Shown one piece after another: positions 1 through 9,159 of a stretch of DNA of 64,000 nucleotides (position 1 is the stretch's first letter; each line of letters starts with the position of its first letter). The stretch is from Pelagicoccus enzymogenes (lineage in GTDB: Bacteria; Verrucomicrobiota; Verrucomicrobiia; Opitutales; Opitutaceae): contig NZ_JACYFG010000036.1 of assembly GCF_014803405.1 (NCBI RefSeq), positions 496,001 through 560,000 of the forward strand, read 5' to 3'. The translations under genes were made by a program, and so were the position numbers. The notes below the pieces were generated by a model. The model had not been told where the DNA came from, did no database searches, and worked only from the letters and a program-made list of their open reading frames with translations.

Positions 1-668
1 CCGTCGACGTGCTCCTTGCCAATCGCTGCGAAGTAGTCACCCCGCGAAACCAAACATGCTGCGGCTCGCTGCATGGTCACAACGGAGCGCCTGAGCTCGC
101 CAAAGAGCTCGCCCGCAAAACCATCGACCAGTTCGAGGACCTGGATTCCCTGGATGCCATCATCTCCAACGCTGGAGGCTGCGGCTCTCACTTGAAGCAC
201 TACCATCGCCTCCTGTCCGACGATCCTGAATACGCAGAAAAGGCGAAGCTCTGGGATGCCAAGCTTAAGGATATCCACGAATTCCTAGCTGAGATCGAAA
301 TGGTCCCGCCCCCCAAAAAGGTGCACAGCCAATCAGTCACCTACCATGACTCTTGCCACCTCTGCCACGGCCAAAAAGTCAGCCAACAGCCACGCAATCT
401 GCTCAAGCTCATCCCGGGACTCGTATACGAAGAGCTCCCCGAGGCCAACCGCTGTTGCGGAAGCGCGGGGATCTACAATATCACGCAACCTGAGGAATCG
501 CAGCGTCAGCTCGATCGAAAAATGGAGCAGCTCGCCAAAACGGACGCAACGGTCGTGGCGACCGCAAATCCTGGCTGCCACCTGCAGCTTCAAAACGGAA
601 TCAAGACAGGAAAGCTTGGCAAACAAGTCGTCCACCCCATTTCCCTCCTCGCCCAAGCCTATCGCTAG
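1..668 (+). CDS. glcF: Glycolate oxidase iron-sulfur subunit GlcF, 3' part
   Basis: The reading frame is open from the left edge (first full codon at position 3), so the 5' part of the gene, including the ferredoxin-like clusters, lies outside the window. The visible ~221 residues carry the paired cysteine-rich CCG modules of the GlcF/LutA/HdrD type: CCGSLHGHNG and NAGGCGSH in the first module, HDSCHLCHGQ and NRCCGSAGIYN in the second. In glycolate oxidase this subunit passes electrons from the flavin subunits (GlcD/GlcE) to the membrane. The LL-lactate LutA subunit is the main alternative, but the GSLHGHNGAPELAKELA and CCGSAGIYNITQPE wording is closer to GlcF. A REP-like hairpin follows the stop. 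Confidence 0.85.
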   Translation, partial: VDVLLANRCEVVTPRNQTCCGSLHGHNGAPELAKELARKTIDQFEDLDSLDAIISNAGGCGSHLKHYHRLLSDDPEYAEKAKLWDAKLKDIHEFLAEIEMVPPPKKVHSQSVTYHDSCHLCHGQKVSQQPRNLLKLIPGLVYEELPEANRCCGSAGIYNITQPEESQRQLDRKMEQLAKTDATVVATANPGCHLQLQNGIKTGKLGKQVVHPISLLAQAYR

Positions 669-680
669 GAAGGGTCCTAA

Positions 681-715
681 TGGAGGGACCGGTTCCACCC
701 GGTCCGCGCTGCAGG
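681..715 (+). repeat. REP-like hairpin, family R3, copy 1
   Basis: The segment begins TGGAGGGACC and ends GTCCGCGCTGCAGG around a short stem. A close relative lies at 31677-31711 and a diverged one at 20646-20672. All three sit just downstream of a gene's stop, between converging genes, so they may also act as transcription terminators or 3'-end protectors. Confidence 0.6.
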
Positions 716-820
716 TGAGGCGATCGCCAACCCTCGGCAAGCGTTCGTACCGGCCCATTTCCACCGCTCGAAGCGGGAGAACGCGGGTCTCAAGCAGACA
801 CCTGCCTTTGCCAAGATCGC

Positions 821-2359
821 TTACCGCGGATTCCGAACTCCGCTCTGCGTGGAAAAGTCGGCTAACTCCTTGAGAATGTTAGCGGTATCGGGCCTTGGCC
901 TCTCATAAACGCCAAGGGCGGCAATCTCCTGCTGCAGCTCCGGCGGATCCTGCCGCAACAAACCGTAGTCTTTCGCAGCCGGCATCTCCCATTTGGGAAA
1001 CTGACGCCAGCCCTCCCCATCCCAAGGAGCGTCGTATCCGTCTCCCTTGAATCGCTCGAAGAGCGACTCCCTCAAACGAATCAGTTCGCCGGAAAAAGCG
1101 GGATCTGCAGCCAAGTTTATCTCCTCTTCGCTGCCCCGGTACAACCACTCCTTTTCATCCGCAGCGCTGTAAACGTATTTCCACTTCGAGTCAGCGGCGA
1201 GATACAACCCCAAACCATTCTGGGAAAATTGGCTAAATACGACTCGCTCTGCTTCGTTGCCCTCAAGAGTCGACACCAAGCTTGTCCCTTCAAGGCTCGT
1301 CTTGCTCATCAAAGGATCGGCAGTGTCAATAAAGGTTGGATACAAATCCAGGAGACTCACTGCCCTATCGCAGATTTCACCTTCCGGTATGACGCCAGGC
1401 AAACTGGCAAGCATAGGGATCCTAGCTGAAGCATCCAGCATGCAGCGCTTTCCGTAACAGCCGAAATCGCCCAGCATTTCCCCGTGGTCGGAAGAGAAGA
1501 CGACCAAGGTGTTTTCGATTTCATCGCCCAGAGCGTCCAGAATTCGCCCAAGATGGAAATCCACGTGCGATATCGTGGCATAGTAGGCTGCCCGAATCAT
1601 GCGGCTGATGTGCCGGTCGTATCCACCGTCACGGTACTTGTAACGGTTTTGCACGCGATTCCAAAGGCTCTGCTGCTCCTCGTAACCATCCGGCAAATAC
1701 GGTTCGTCCATCTCGTGCATGCTGTATATTCGCGACCACGGAATGGGAGTCTCAAAAGGGGGATGCGGCTTTATGAAACTACTCCACAAGAAAAACGGCC
1801 GATCCCTGTCGCGGTTTCGCAGGAAATCGATGGAACGATCCGCCACCCAGGTCGTGTTGTGATGCCTGTCCGGCAATTGGGACGGTTGCGGCAGATAGTA
1901 GTATTCGCTGCGCAATCCGTGAGGATCCAGCACGTGCTCGAAGCCATTTTTCGCAAGATAGTCCCGGTAGTCGTCTCGAACGCCTGGATACACAAGCTCT
2001 TCGGAAACGTCGCGACTCTGAAAGCCCCAATCCCCTTTTCCCTCCACGAAGTGCATTTTTCCCACGCCATGCGTCTGGTATTCCAGCATGTTCAGCTCAT
2101 CCATGAAACTGGTACGGTGACACTCGATATCGACGTTGTCCACGCACCCTGTCTGGTGGGGCGACACCCCACAAGTGAGAGCATGGCGCGCCGCTACGCA
2201 CACCGGACTCGGAGTGTAGCAGCGAGTAAAGGCTGTCCCCGAACGCACAAGCCGGTCGAGGTTTGGAGTCTTGATCTGGGAGTTTCCAAGGGCCCCGATA
2301 CAGTCAGCCCGGAACTGGTCAGTGAAAAGGAAGAGGATGTTTTTACGCTTCTCGGACAT
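821..2359 (-). CDS. Sulfatase without signal peptide
   Basis: A 512-aa alkaline-phosphatase-superfamily sulfatase. The N-terminus has the metal-binding stretch NILFLFTDQFRADC. Cys54 in SPVCVAARHALTCG is the formylglycine precursor in a C-x-A-x-R context. GKMHF (substrate/metal Lys-His) and SSDHGEMLGDFG (metal Asp-His) follow. The C-terminal part has the usual small sulfatase subdomain. No signal peptide or membrane segment precedes the catalytic domain, unlike the two sulfatases at 28364 and 30001, so it probably acts in the cytoplasm on imported sulfated sugars. The TDQ form resembles choline/arylsulfatase-like members, but the substrate cannot be read from sequence. It is divergent from the LacI gene at 2545, with two operator-like sites between them. 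Confidence 0.9.
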   Translation of the reverse strand: MSEKRKNILFLFTDQFRADCIGALGNSQIKTPNLDRLVRSGTAFTRCYTPSPVCVAARHALTCGVSPHQTGCVDNVDIECHRTSFMDELNMLEYQTHGVGKMHFVEGKGDWGFQSRDVSEELVYPGVRDDYRDYLAKNGFEHVLDPHGLRSEYYYLPQPSQLPDRHHNTTWVADRSIDFLRNRDRDRPFFLWSSFIKPHPPFETPIPWSRIYSMHEMDEPYLPDGYEEQQSLWNRVQNRYKYRDGGYDRHISRMIRAAYYATISHVDFHLGRILDALGDEIENTLVVFSSDHGEMLGDFGCYGKRCMLDASARIPMLASLPGVIPEGEICDRAVSLLDLYPTFIDTADPLMSKTSLEGTSLVSTLEGNEAERVVFSQFSQNGLGLYLAADSKWKYVYSAADEKEWLYRGSEEEINLAADPAFSGELIRLRESLFERFKGDGYDAPWDGEGWRQFPKWEMPAAKDYGLLRQDPPELQQEIAALGVYERPRPDTANILKELADFSTQSGVRNPR

Positions 2360-2420
2360 AGGTCAGCTTATCGCCCCATGGAATCTTGAAGTCAGGGCCG
2401 CTCCCAGCCAGCCAGAGCAA

Positions 2421-2431
2421 TAACTGTAGGA
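2421..2431 (-). promoter_or_regulatory. LacI-type operator candidate, site A
   Basis: Plus strand reads TAACTGTAGGA, i.e. TCCTACAGTTA on the minus strand. It matches sites B-F of this region in the TCCTAC core plus the TTA arm. It lies 62 bp upstream of the sulfatase start. Confidence 0.5.
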
Positions 2432-2460
2432 TTGCCCTGCAGTAGCGATTCCAACTAGTT

Positions 2461-2472
2461 TCCTACAATTAG
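2461..2472 (+). promoter_or_regulatory. LacI-type operator candidate, site B
   Basis: TCCTACAATTAG, 73 bp upstream of the LacI gene start and 30 bp from inversely oriented site A. It is identical over 12 bases to site E upstream of the second LacI paralogue. Confidence 0.55.
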
Positions 2473-2544
2473 CATTCAAGAGGATTGAGCACGGGCCGCG
2501 ACCGCGCTTAGCTGCCTGAACCCGCCCGAAATTCGCCCCGTTAA

Positions 2545-3606
2545 ATGACCAAGCAAACTGGAAAGAGCTCTTCTGACGTTGCCCGTCGCGTGACTGTGAG
2601 AGACATCGCGGCGGAGATAGGCGTGCATTTTACCACTGTCGCGGAAGCCTTGCGCGATTCTCCTCGAGTGAAGGAGGCAACCAAGAAAAAGGTACGGGCC
2701 GCGGCCGAGCAAATGGGCTATCGCTCCGATCCCATGCTTTCCGCCCTCTCCGCCTACCGGACGCGCAGCAGCAAGCCAACTTTCCAAGGAACCTTAGTTT
2801 GGATCAATGGCTTCGGCGAAAGGGATTTCTTTTCCAAGGGCCGCGGCTTCTACACGGATTGTTTCGCCGGAGCCCGCAGGCGGTGCCAAGAACTTGGATA
2901 CCGGCTGGAGCCCTTCTGGATGTCCGAGCCCGGCATGAGCGCTCCTCGCGCCTCGCAGATACTGGACAGCCGCAAAACGTCCGGCGTGATCGTGGGCCCC
3001 ATGCCTCATGGCGTCGACGAGCTCGACCTGTTTTGGGAAAAGTTTTGCTCCGTGCGTATCGGATACTCCCTGCGAAGCTCGGAGCTGACGACCATCATCT
3101 CTGACCAATTCGGGAATGCTCGCATGCTTTTCGACCGCTTCAAAGACGCAGGCTATCGGCGCATCGGCTTCGCCTGTCCGCAAGCGCTCGACGACCGCAC
3201 CAACAACCACTGGTCCGGCAGCTACCTGGCAAGCCAGCAGCACTATCCGCAAATGGAGCAACTCCATCCCTTCATCGATCGCAACAACGACAAGAGCGAG
3301 TTCCTGAGTTGGATGGAAGCAGAGAAACCCGACGCCTTGATTTGCGGAGGCGGACGGCGCTATTCCGATTGCCTGGAGGCGGCAGGTTATCGAATTCCCG
3401 AACAACTCAGCATCGCTTGCCTTCATGCGGACAGCTACGACGAGAACCTTGCCGGCATCATGCAAAACGGAGAGATAGTGGGCACCGCATCCGTAGACCA
3501 TCTCGTCGCCATCATTCATCGTTTCAAAGTGGGACTGGAAACGCACCCGAAAGTCGTGACGGTAAGCGGCAAGTGGAAGGACGGCACTACCTTTAAAAGC
3601 TCATAG
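2545..3606 (+). CDS. LacI-family transcriptional regulator (paralogue 1)
   Basis: A 353-aa repressor. Residues ~16-62 form the LacI helix-turn-helix and hinge (VTVRDIAAEIGVHFTTVAEAL). The recognition-helix positions equivalent to LacI Tyr17-Gln18 are Phe-Thr. Residues ~75-345 form a periplasmic-binding-protein-like effector domain. It is clearly paralogous to the regulator at 16086-17177: both share the HFTTVA recognition helix, a DPxxSA hinge region, a PGMSAxRASQI segment and FCSVRIGYS. It is divergent from the sulfatase, with sites A and B in the shared upstream region, which suggests autoregulation. The inducer is unknown; the neighbours suggest an oligosaccharide from a sulfated polysaccharide. 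Confidence 0.92.
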   Translation: MTKQTGKSSSDVARRVTVRDIAAEIGVHFTTVAEALRDSPRVKEATKKKVRAAAEQMGYRSDPMLSALSAYRTRSSKPTFQGTLVWINGFGERDFFSKGRGFYTDCFAGARRRCQELGYRLEPFWMSEPGMSAPRASQILDSRKTSGVIVGPMPHGVDELDLFWEKFCSVRIGYSLRSSELTTIISDQFGNARMLFDRFKDAGYRRIGFACPQALDDRTNNHWSGSYLASQQHYPQMEQLHPFIDRNNDKSEFLSWMEAEKPDALICGGGRRYSDCLEAAGYRIPEQLSIACLHADSYDENLAGIMQNGEIVGTASVDHLVAIIHRFKVGLETHPKVVTVSGKWKDGTTFKSS

Positions 3607-3938
3607 GGGATCGTCTCCTAAGGGGCGACCGGAGCTCCCCATGCGTCGCTATTCGAGCAAGCAGGAGCGGACTACCCGTTCCGGATGAACCTTAAAAAAG
3701 GGTTATCACCATTTTGCGGGGAGACGCTCTCGAACGTAGGGCTGTCGCTCGTCATGGATCTTGAGCGAAGCCGAAAGGCGCCACGCCGCAATGAAGGATG
3801 TTCTAGGATAGGGATCTGCGGCACGTCGCGAGTGTTTAGCGGCCCTACAGGTAAAGCAGCAAATCCACTGCTTATGGTGATGAACCCCAAAAAAGCCCCC
3901 ACCTCGCGAAAGATGGGGGCTGTGGCTAAAAGCGGCGG
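3607..3938. other. Intergenic region between converging genes
   Basis: No convincing gene is present. A plus-strand frame at 3685-3942 has the low-complexity look of a chance ORF. The only supported element is the minus-strand terminator at 3888-3921. Confidence 0.6.
3888..3921 (-). terminator. Rho-independent terminator of the TonB receptor gene
   Basis: On the minus strand an 8-bp GC-rich stem (positions 3914-3921 pairing with 3894-3901, AGCCCCCA/TGGGGGCT) with a 12-nt loop is followed by a run of T (3894-3889). It begins 18 bp after the TonB receptor stop. Confidence 0.85.
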
Positions 3939-6900
3939 CTAGAACTTAAACGTGTTCGTCAGCTGATAGGTAATTGGATCGTTGATACCGAAAACGGCGC
4001 TACCGTCTGGATTGAGGCGAATCACGCGGAGATCGTCGCCCTGGCGGAAGAGGTTGTTCACGTTGAGCTGGATTCTCCAATCCACCCGATCGTTGAAGAT
4101 CTTCTTTCGGTAGTTCGCCATAACCCCGCCGGTCACGTGGGAGTCGCCGCGCAAGGCGTTGTCTGGGTCCGCGATCATGGTTGGCGTATTTACGCCGCCT
4201 AAGGTTGTGTCCACCTGCTTCAATTCGTTGCCGAGGACCTTACCGCTTTCCCAGCGGAGGTTCGTGCCCAGCGAAACGCCCTTGAAGCGCCCGTCGTGGA
4301 AGCGGTAGTTCGCCGTCAAACGGGCGTTGTATTTGGAAATCCCTACATTCGAGACACCCTCGGCCTCCAGGTCTTCGAGCAACTCGTTACCCATCGAATC
4401 GAGGAAAATTTGACTCAGCAAGGTATCGTCGCTCGGGATCGAATCGCCATCTTCGTAAACCGTGGCGTCAGTGTCGCCGTTTCGATGAAGCCCCTCCTGG
4501 AAAAACTGTTGCCAGTAGGGAGTACGGTATCGGATGTACTCGAGCACCTCCGATTGGCGATTCGCCACGGCGTTTTCGAGCTTGCTGAAGCTCGCCATGA
4601 AGCGCCAGTTCTTGGTCGGGTTGAAGGTCACCGAGGTTTCCCATCCTTCCGATACGGAATCTTGCGTGGCCGCAACATCGTTGGGAGCGTCGTACTCGCC
4701 AAAGTAGTCATACTGCCGCTCTCCGTCCGCATCGAAAACCGGTCCCCCATCCTCGCCGACTTGAGCCGTCTGGGAACCGCCTGCAAGCACAGGACCGTCG
4801 CCATCCCAGCCGACAACTGCCTGCCACTCGTCGATGCGTCCCGATTCGCTAAGGGCATCGAACAGGCGATCCTCGAAACCGGGCAAACGATTTCTGGCAA
4901 TGGAGGTGGGTACGCTCTGACCCGCTTGGCGGGTTTCGTAGGCGGTGAAGCGAAGGTCCAGCTTGTTTTCCATCAGCATCAAACCGAGACCGTACTCCTC
5001 GACCTTTCCGCTCTGTGGGGAAATCGGGCGAAAGAAATTGTCGGTCCGCGGAGTGGTCAGGTCGAAATTCTCCGATTCGTTGGCGAACACTCGTAACCAG
5101 TTGGTCGCGTGGAATACGATGCCCTTGGTCATGGTCGGTTCGGTGATCGAAACCGTAGGATCGCCCGGATGCTCGAAGTGCTCGCGCTGGCTTCCGTCCG
5201 TCACGCCGTTGTCCCGGTCCCAAAGCCATCCGTAGGTATCCACGGAGTCCTCTCTCCAACCCAGCGTGGCAACGATGCGATCTTGCCACAAGTAACTCTG
5301 AAGCGACGCGCCATAGCCTTGAGCTTCGATGGTCGTGCGCTCCGGGCTGTTGTCCTGAATGTAGTCTACAATGCGAAGATCGTTCGGGGCAAATTGCCAA
5401 GTGCCGAAGGAGCTTTCGATATTGTCATAGTACCAGTAAGGAGCCGCTTTGCCGCGATAGGGGTTCGTGCTCGCGGGGAATCCTGTCAGACGCAGGGAAG
5501 TATCGCCGGGTTGCACTGGATCGCCGACATAGAAAGTTGGATACATGTGCTTCGACGAATCGAAGCCACCTCTCCCCAGGACCCCGGGCGTTTGTTCGCC
5601 CAGCAATCCGTAGCGATAGGAGTTGGTATTCTCCGTGTTCTCGGAGAAGAAACCGGTGATTCGGTGTTTGCCCAACCAAGCGAGTCGATCGGAAATGTCG
5701 ACGAAGTCCAAGTCGTAGTTGGCCTGCACCAACAGGCTCTCCGCGTCCTCGTACTCGTTGCGGGCGAAGGAACGCCCTACGATCATGGGACGAAGGAAGT
5801 TCTTGTTCACGCGGCCGTCCGGCAAGGTTGTATTGATGTCGATAGCGATGCTGTTCTGCTGAGCAATCGGACCGAAGATCTGCTCCTGCGAGTAGTCTTC
5901 TTTCTGATACGTCGCGGAAACGTAGAACTTGTCGGTAATCCGCTGCTCGAGATTGAAGTGCACCTTCTCGTTCGTGTTCTCTCTCAGGTTTCCAGGGAGG
6001 GCGCTGATTTCATATTCCTTCCATGGAAAGATCCCCTCGTCGATCGCTTGCGGATCTGCGTATCCACGATCGTCTTCATAGGGGTCCGCCGAACGGTGCA
6101 TCTCCATGCGAGCTCGCTCCGCAGAGCTATTTGTAGGCTGGCTGCCAGAGGCAGTCACCGTCCCGTGCCGCGTGTAGAACCCATCCATCGGATTCCACCA
6201 ATCGGCGCTGTCGTAGTAGGCGGTCAAGGCCTTGTCGCGCCCGTCGATGTCGTCTCTCAGTTCAGGATTAAAGGGTTCCCCCGTCAGGCGAGAAATGAGC
6301 TCGATGTCAGGAGAACGAGGCGCCTCGCCGTTGGAAACGCGAGTGTTGTAGGGGTCCCAATAGAAGTTGTTGGCGATCTGCTCCTCGCTCCAGCCATCCG
6401 CATGGGCTTGGTTCCAAAGCTCCAACCAGCCGGAAACGTAGTCGGTGGGAAGACGATAGTTCGGTCTCCGTCCGTCCGACTCCTGCTCTTCGTAGAAAGC
6501 AGTGATGGTAGTGCTTTCGAAGGGCTTGTACGTCGTCGTGAGAAAGATCCTGTCGTCGTCTTGATAGGCCGTCTTCACGCGGTACTGCGTCTTCGAATTC
6601 TTGAAGACGGCCCGAATGGCGAGAACGTCCTCCTTGATGACTCGACTGAAGTCGAATACGCCGCGAGCCGTTCCGAAATTGTCGAGGTTGAACTGGACCT
6701 CGTTCAGGTCACGCCCGAGGTGGGCGCGCTTCGTCGTGTAGTTCATGAGGCCTGCTGGTTGAGCGAGGCCGAACAGGATGGAGTTCGGCCCGCGCAGGAA
6801 CTCGGCACGCTCGATATTGTAGCGATCAACCGATCCCCGCACCTCTATGAAGTTGGCCGACGTTGAAGCGCGTCCCAACCCACGCACCCGCACCGAATTC

Positions 6901-7283
6901 TCCCGCGTGTTGCGATCGCCAAAGTCGCCGCCGAGATAGCCTTGGCTAAGGCTTGGGGAAGTATCGTCCGTGGTGATGTCGGTCTCGGTTCCGGCGACCA
7001 TCGAAAGGGCCGTCGCGAGGTCGGTGGAACCGAGATCGTCCATGAAGGCGTTGGTTAGCACCGTTACCGACGCCGCCACATCCTTGAGTTCAGTGTTCAG
7101 CCGACTTCCGGAGATAGTCGATCCCGCGCGGTAGCCTTCGTCCTTCGAAGCATCGACGGTGAAAGGCGAAAGCTCGAAAATCTCTTCCTCGGACGCGTCC
7201 TGGGCAAAGGATGCGACAGGAGCCAACGAAGCGAGGAGAGAAACACCGAGCAGCTTGCTGGTTTGCTTGCTATTGATGGTCAT
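3939..7283 (-). CDS. TonB-dependent outer-membrane receptor
   Basis: 1114 aa. A signal peptide (about residues 1-27, ending SFAQ) is followed by an ELSPFTVDASKDEGY segment, which is typical of Opitutales receptors and may hold the TonB box. Then comes the plug domain (~50-200: GSRLNTELKDVAASVTVLT, RGLGRASTSANFIEVRG, ERAEFLRGPNSILFG) and a 22-strand barrel to the end. The last residues, YQLTNTFKF, end in Phe as needed for BAM insertion. Such receptors import oligosaccharides or siderophores; the neighbouring GH43, GH78, GH3 and sulfatase genes favour an oligosaccharide. No SusD partner is present, as usual in Verrucomicrobiota. It is divergent from GH43 across a 544-bp region with operator-like sites C and D. 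Confidence 0.93.
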   Translation of the reverse strand: MTINSKQTSKLLGVSLLASLAPVASFAQDASEEEIFELSPFTVDASKDEGYRAGSTISGSRLNTELKDVAASVTVLTNAFMDDLGSTDLATALSMVAGTETDITTDDTSPSLSQGYLGGDFGDRNTRENSVRVRGLGRASTSANFIEVRGSVDRYNIERAEFLRGPNSILFGLAQPAGLMNYTTKRAHLGRDLNEVQFNLDNFGTARGVFDFSRVIKEDVLAIRAVFKNSKTQYRVKTAYQDDDRIFLTTTYKPFESTTITAFYEEQESDGRRPNYRLPTDYVSGWLELWNQAHADGWSEEQIANNFYWDPYNTRVSNGEAPRSPDIELISRLTGEPFNPELRDDIDGRDKALTAYYDSADWWNPMDGFYTRHGTVTASGSQPTNSSAERARMEMHRSADPYEDDRGYADPQAIDEGIFPWKEYEISALPGNLRENTNEKVHFNLEQRITDKFYVSATYQKEDYSQEQIFGPIAQQNSIAIDINTTLPDGRVNKNFLRPMIVGRSFARNEYEDAESLLVQANYDLDFVDISDRLAWLGKHRITGFFSENTENTNSYRYGLLGEQTPGVLGRGGFDSSKHMYPTFYVGDPVQPGDTSLRLTGFPASTNPYRGKAAPYWYYDNIESSFGTWQFAPNDLRIVDYIQDNSPERTTIEAQGYGASLQSYLWQDRIVATLGWREDSVDTYGWLWDRDNGVTDGSQREHFEHPGDPTVSITEPTMTKGIVFHATNWLRVFANESENFDLTTPRTDNFFRPISPQSGKVEEYGLGLMLMENKLDLRFTAYETRQAGQSVPTSIARNRLPGFEDRLFDALSESGRIDEWQAVVGWDGDGPVLAGGSQTAQVGEDGGPVFDADGERQYDYFGEYDAPNDVAATQDSVSEGWETSVTFNPTKNWRFMASFSKLENAVANRQSEVLEYIRYRTPYWQQFFQEGLHRNGDTDATVYEDGDSIPSDDTLLSQIFLDSMGNELLEDLEAEGVSNVGISKYNARLTANYRFHDGRFKGVSLGTNLRWESGKVLGNELKQVDTTLGGVNTPTMIADPDNALRGDSHVTGGVMANYRKKIFNDRVDWRIQLNVNNLFRQGDDLRVIRLNPDGSAVFGINDPITYQLTNTFKF

Positions 7284-7502
7284 AATCTAGTTTGCAGGTT
7301 TTAGGTTTTAACACTCCGCCACGAGAAAACCTTCCAAAGGTAAAACAGCATCCGCGATACGGCAGCGAAAGCTGGATAGAAGGGGTAGCGACGCGGCGTG
7401 CGTCGGGGTGGGGGCTTAAAGTACGAATGAGTCGAGACGTACGATTGGGAAAGATGTTAGGATAGTTTACAGCCGCCAAATTTTCTCAATTCCACGCCCC
7501 TG

Positions 7503-7513
7503 CTAATTGTAGT
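7503..7513 (-). promoter_or_regulatory. LacI-type operator candidate, site C
   Basis: Plus strand CTAATTGTAGT, reading ACTACAATTAG on the minus strand. It differs from the consensus TCCTACAATTAG only at its 5' end. It lies 220 bp upstream of the TonB receptor start. Confidence 0.45.
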
Positions 7514-7760
7514 ATTTCACACAAGCATTTACGCATAAAGCCAAACCCTCGAACACCGTCCCTCGGCACGGTCGCGAAGAACCTTTTCGTATCCACTTTT
7601 TGAATCTATTTTTCTCAACGAAGAGCAGAACACGAGAAAGCTTCCCAAAAATGACCGCTCCTACTTCGCGACCAGGTTCTAGGCTTCACGCCTTGGAGTG
7701 AGTTGAGAAACGCTTAAGACGAAAGCGTAAACGGGTAGAATTCGAAACCATACAACGGAA

Positions 7761-7771
7761 TCCTACAATTA
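7761..7771 (+). promoter_or_regulatory. LacI-type operator candidate, site D
   Basis: TCCTACAATTA, 57 bp upstream of the GH43 start. It is identical to sites B and E over 11 bases. Confidence 0.5.
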
Positions 7772-7827
7772 TTCCCGTTAGAGACCTTTCACCCTTTCGC
7801 TTCAGCTTGCTACGCTAGGCCGCAGCA

Positions 7828-9159
7828 ATGATGAACTCCACTCCGACTCTCCCCATCACCCTCGAGCGGTTGCAAGGGTACGGCGTAACCGATCCCCAGG
7901 TCCGCATCTATCAGGACACCGCCTACCTTTACGCATCCCATGACGAGCATCCGGAAAACACCGAATTCGTGATGCCTGACTGGCAAGTTTGGAGTTCCAA
8001 GGACTTGGTCAATTGGCAGTACGAAGCGACGCTGTCTCCAGAGGATACCTACATCGGAGCGCCGTTCAAAGGCTGCTGGGCGGGCGACTCAATCTACAAG
8101 AACGGCATCTACTATTGGTGCTTCTCCGCTGTCGATAAGTCCACGGACAAGCACGAAATCGGCCTGGTATCCGCCCCCTCTCCCACCGGTCCGTGGACCG
8201 ATCCCATCGGTGAAGCTTGGATCCCTCACGATTCCGCCCCTACCCACGTTTACGATCCTGGCTTCCTGCAGGAAGATGATGGTACGACCTACATCGTTTT
8301 CGGCGTTTGGGACTACTACATCGCTCGCCTCGAAGGGGACATGAGCGGCCTCGCCGAAACGCCTCGCAAACTCGAGATCCTCGACCCTCGCGGACCCTAT
8401 GGAGAGGGTACAACCGACGACAAACCTTTCCTGCATAAACACGGAAACCTGTACTACCTGTCCTGGGGAGCGTTCTATGCGACCTCTGAAAACCTGTATG
8501 GTCCCTACCAATACAGAGGTTGCTTGATCGACGAAAAGCTCATGGACAGCTCCTTCGCGGAAAAGACCTGGCCCCACGGCCCCCAGCAAGGGCGTCACGG
8601 TTCCTTCTTCGACTGGAACGGCCAAAGCTATTTCATGTACTGCGACATGAGCTTCTCCGGAAACCGCTACTACCGAGGTTCTTGGATCAGCTACGTGCAC
8701 TATCGAGAGAATGGCGAAATTGCGCCCATCGAAATAACATCCGAAGCGGTCGGTCGCTACACAGCTGGAAAGCCAATACCAGCAGCCAATTTCAGCGACG
8801 GAAACGGCATTCAAAAAGTGGAGAATCCAGATGGGAGGCTTTCAATCGCCCCCATCGAAAGGGGTGCCCAGGTCTCCTACCCAAACATCAGAGACATCTC
8901 GACACCGTCCGTCGACGTCATCCTCAGGTTCAGCAAATCAAGCGATTCCCAAACCATCAAAATCTCAAACGGCCACCACCATTGCGGCGAGGCAATCCCG
9001 ATCAACGCAACGGAAGTCCACTACCGCATCGATGCCTTCGTCCCTCATGACGGTATCACCCTCCAATTCTGCGAAGTCAAAACTGAGTCAATCCAACTCG
9101 ACTACCTAACCGTTGCAGAACACCAGCAACGACTCGCAATCCACAATGCAGGATCGTAG
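7828..9159 (+). CDS. Glycoside hydrolase family 43-like enzyme
   Basis: 443 aa with a five-bladed beta-propeller layout. Likely catalytic base Asp22 (GVTDPQVRIYQDTAYLYAS), pKa modulator Asp143 (VYDPGFLQEDDGTTYIVFG) and general acid Glu193 (GPYGEGTTDDKPFLHK) are in the expected order. The last ~110 residues form a separate beta-rich, possibly carbohydrate-binding, domain. There is no signal peptide, so it probably acts on imported oligosaccharides as a beta-xylosidase or arabinofuranosidase-like enzyme; specificity is not readable. Its last ~12 codons (from 9124) and its stop codon lie inside the first copy of the RAYT-linked repeat unit, so its native C-terminus seems to have been replaced by repeat sequence. 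Confidence 0.85.
   Translation: MMNSTPTLPITLERLQGYGVTDPQVRIYQDTAYLYASHDEHPENTEFVMPDWQVWSSKDLVNWQYEATLSPEDTYIGAPFKGCWAGDSIYKNGIYYWCFSAVDKSTDKHEIGLVSAPSPTGPWTDPIGEAWIPHDSAPTHVYDPGFLQEDDGTTYIVFGVWDYYIARLEGDMSGLAETPRKLEILDPRGPYGEGTTDDKPFLHKHGNLYYLSWGAFYATSENLYGPYQYRGCLIDEKLMDSSFAEKTWPHGPQQGRHGSFFDWNGQSYFMYCDMSFSGNRYYRGSWISYVHYRENGEIAPIEITSEAVGRYTAGKPIPAANFSDGNGIQKVENPDGRLSIAPIERGAQVSYPNIRDISTPSVDVILRFSKSSDSQTIKISNGHHHCGEAIPINATEVHYRIDAFVPHDGITLQFCEVKTESIQLDYLTVAEHQQRLAIHNAGS

Larger units (their letters stand above)
7284..7827. promoter_or_regulatory. Divergent promoter region, TonB receptor / GH43
   Basis: This 544-bp AT-richer stretch separates two divergent genes. It holds operator-like site C (7503-7513) and site D (7761-7771). 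No ORF here is convincing, and no sigma-70 boxes could be assigned with confidence. Confidence 0.5.

Noticed and set aside
1484-2389. A 301-codon plus-strand frame opposite the sulfatase
   Set aside because: Antisense to a sulfatase with intact catalytic motifs; no independent support.
3685-3942. An 85-codon plus-strand ORF after LacI paralogue 1
   Set aside because: Overlaps the receptor terminator and stop; composition is not coding-like and there is no domain.
5109-6866. A 585-codon plus-strand open frame opposite the TonB receptor gene
   Set aside because: It has no family-like motifs and is the antisense shadow of a well-supported receptor gene; GC-rich coding DNA often leaves such frames open.
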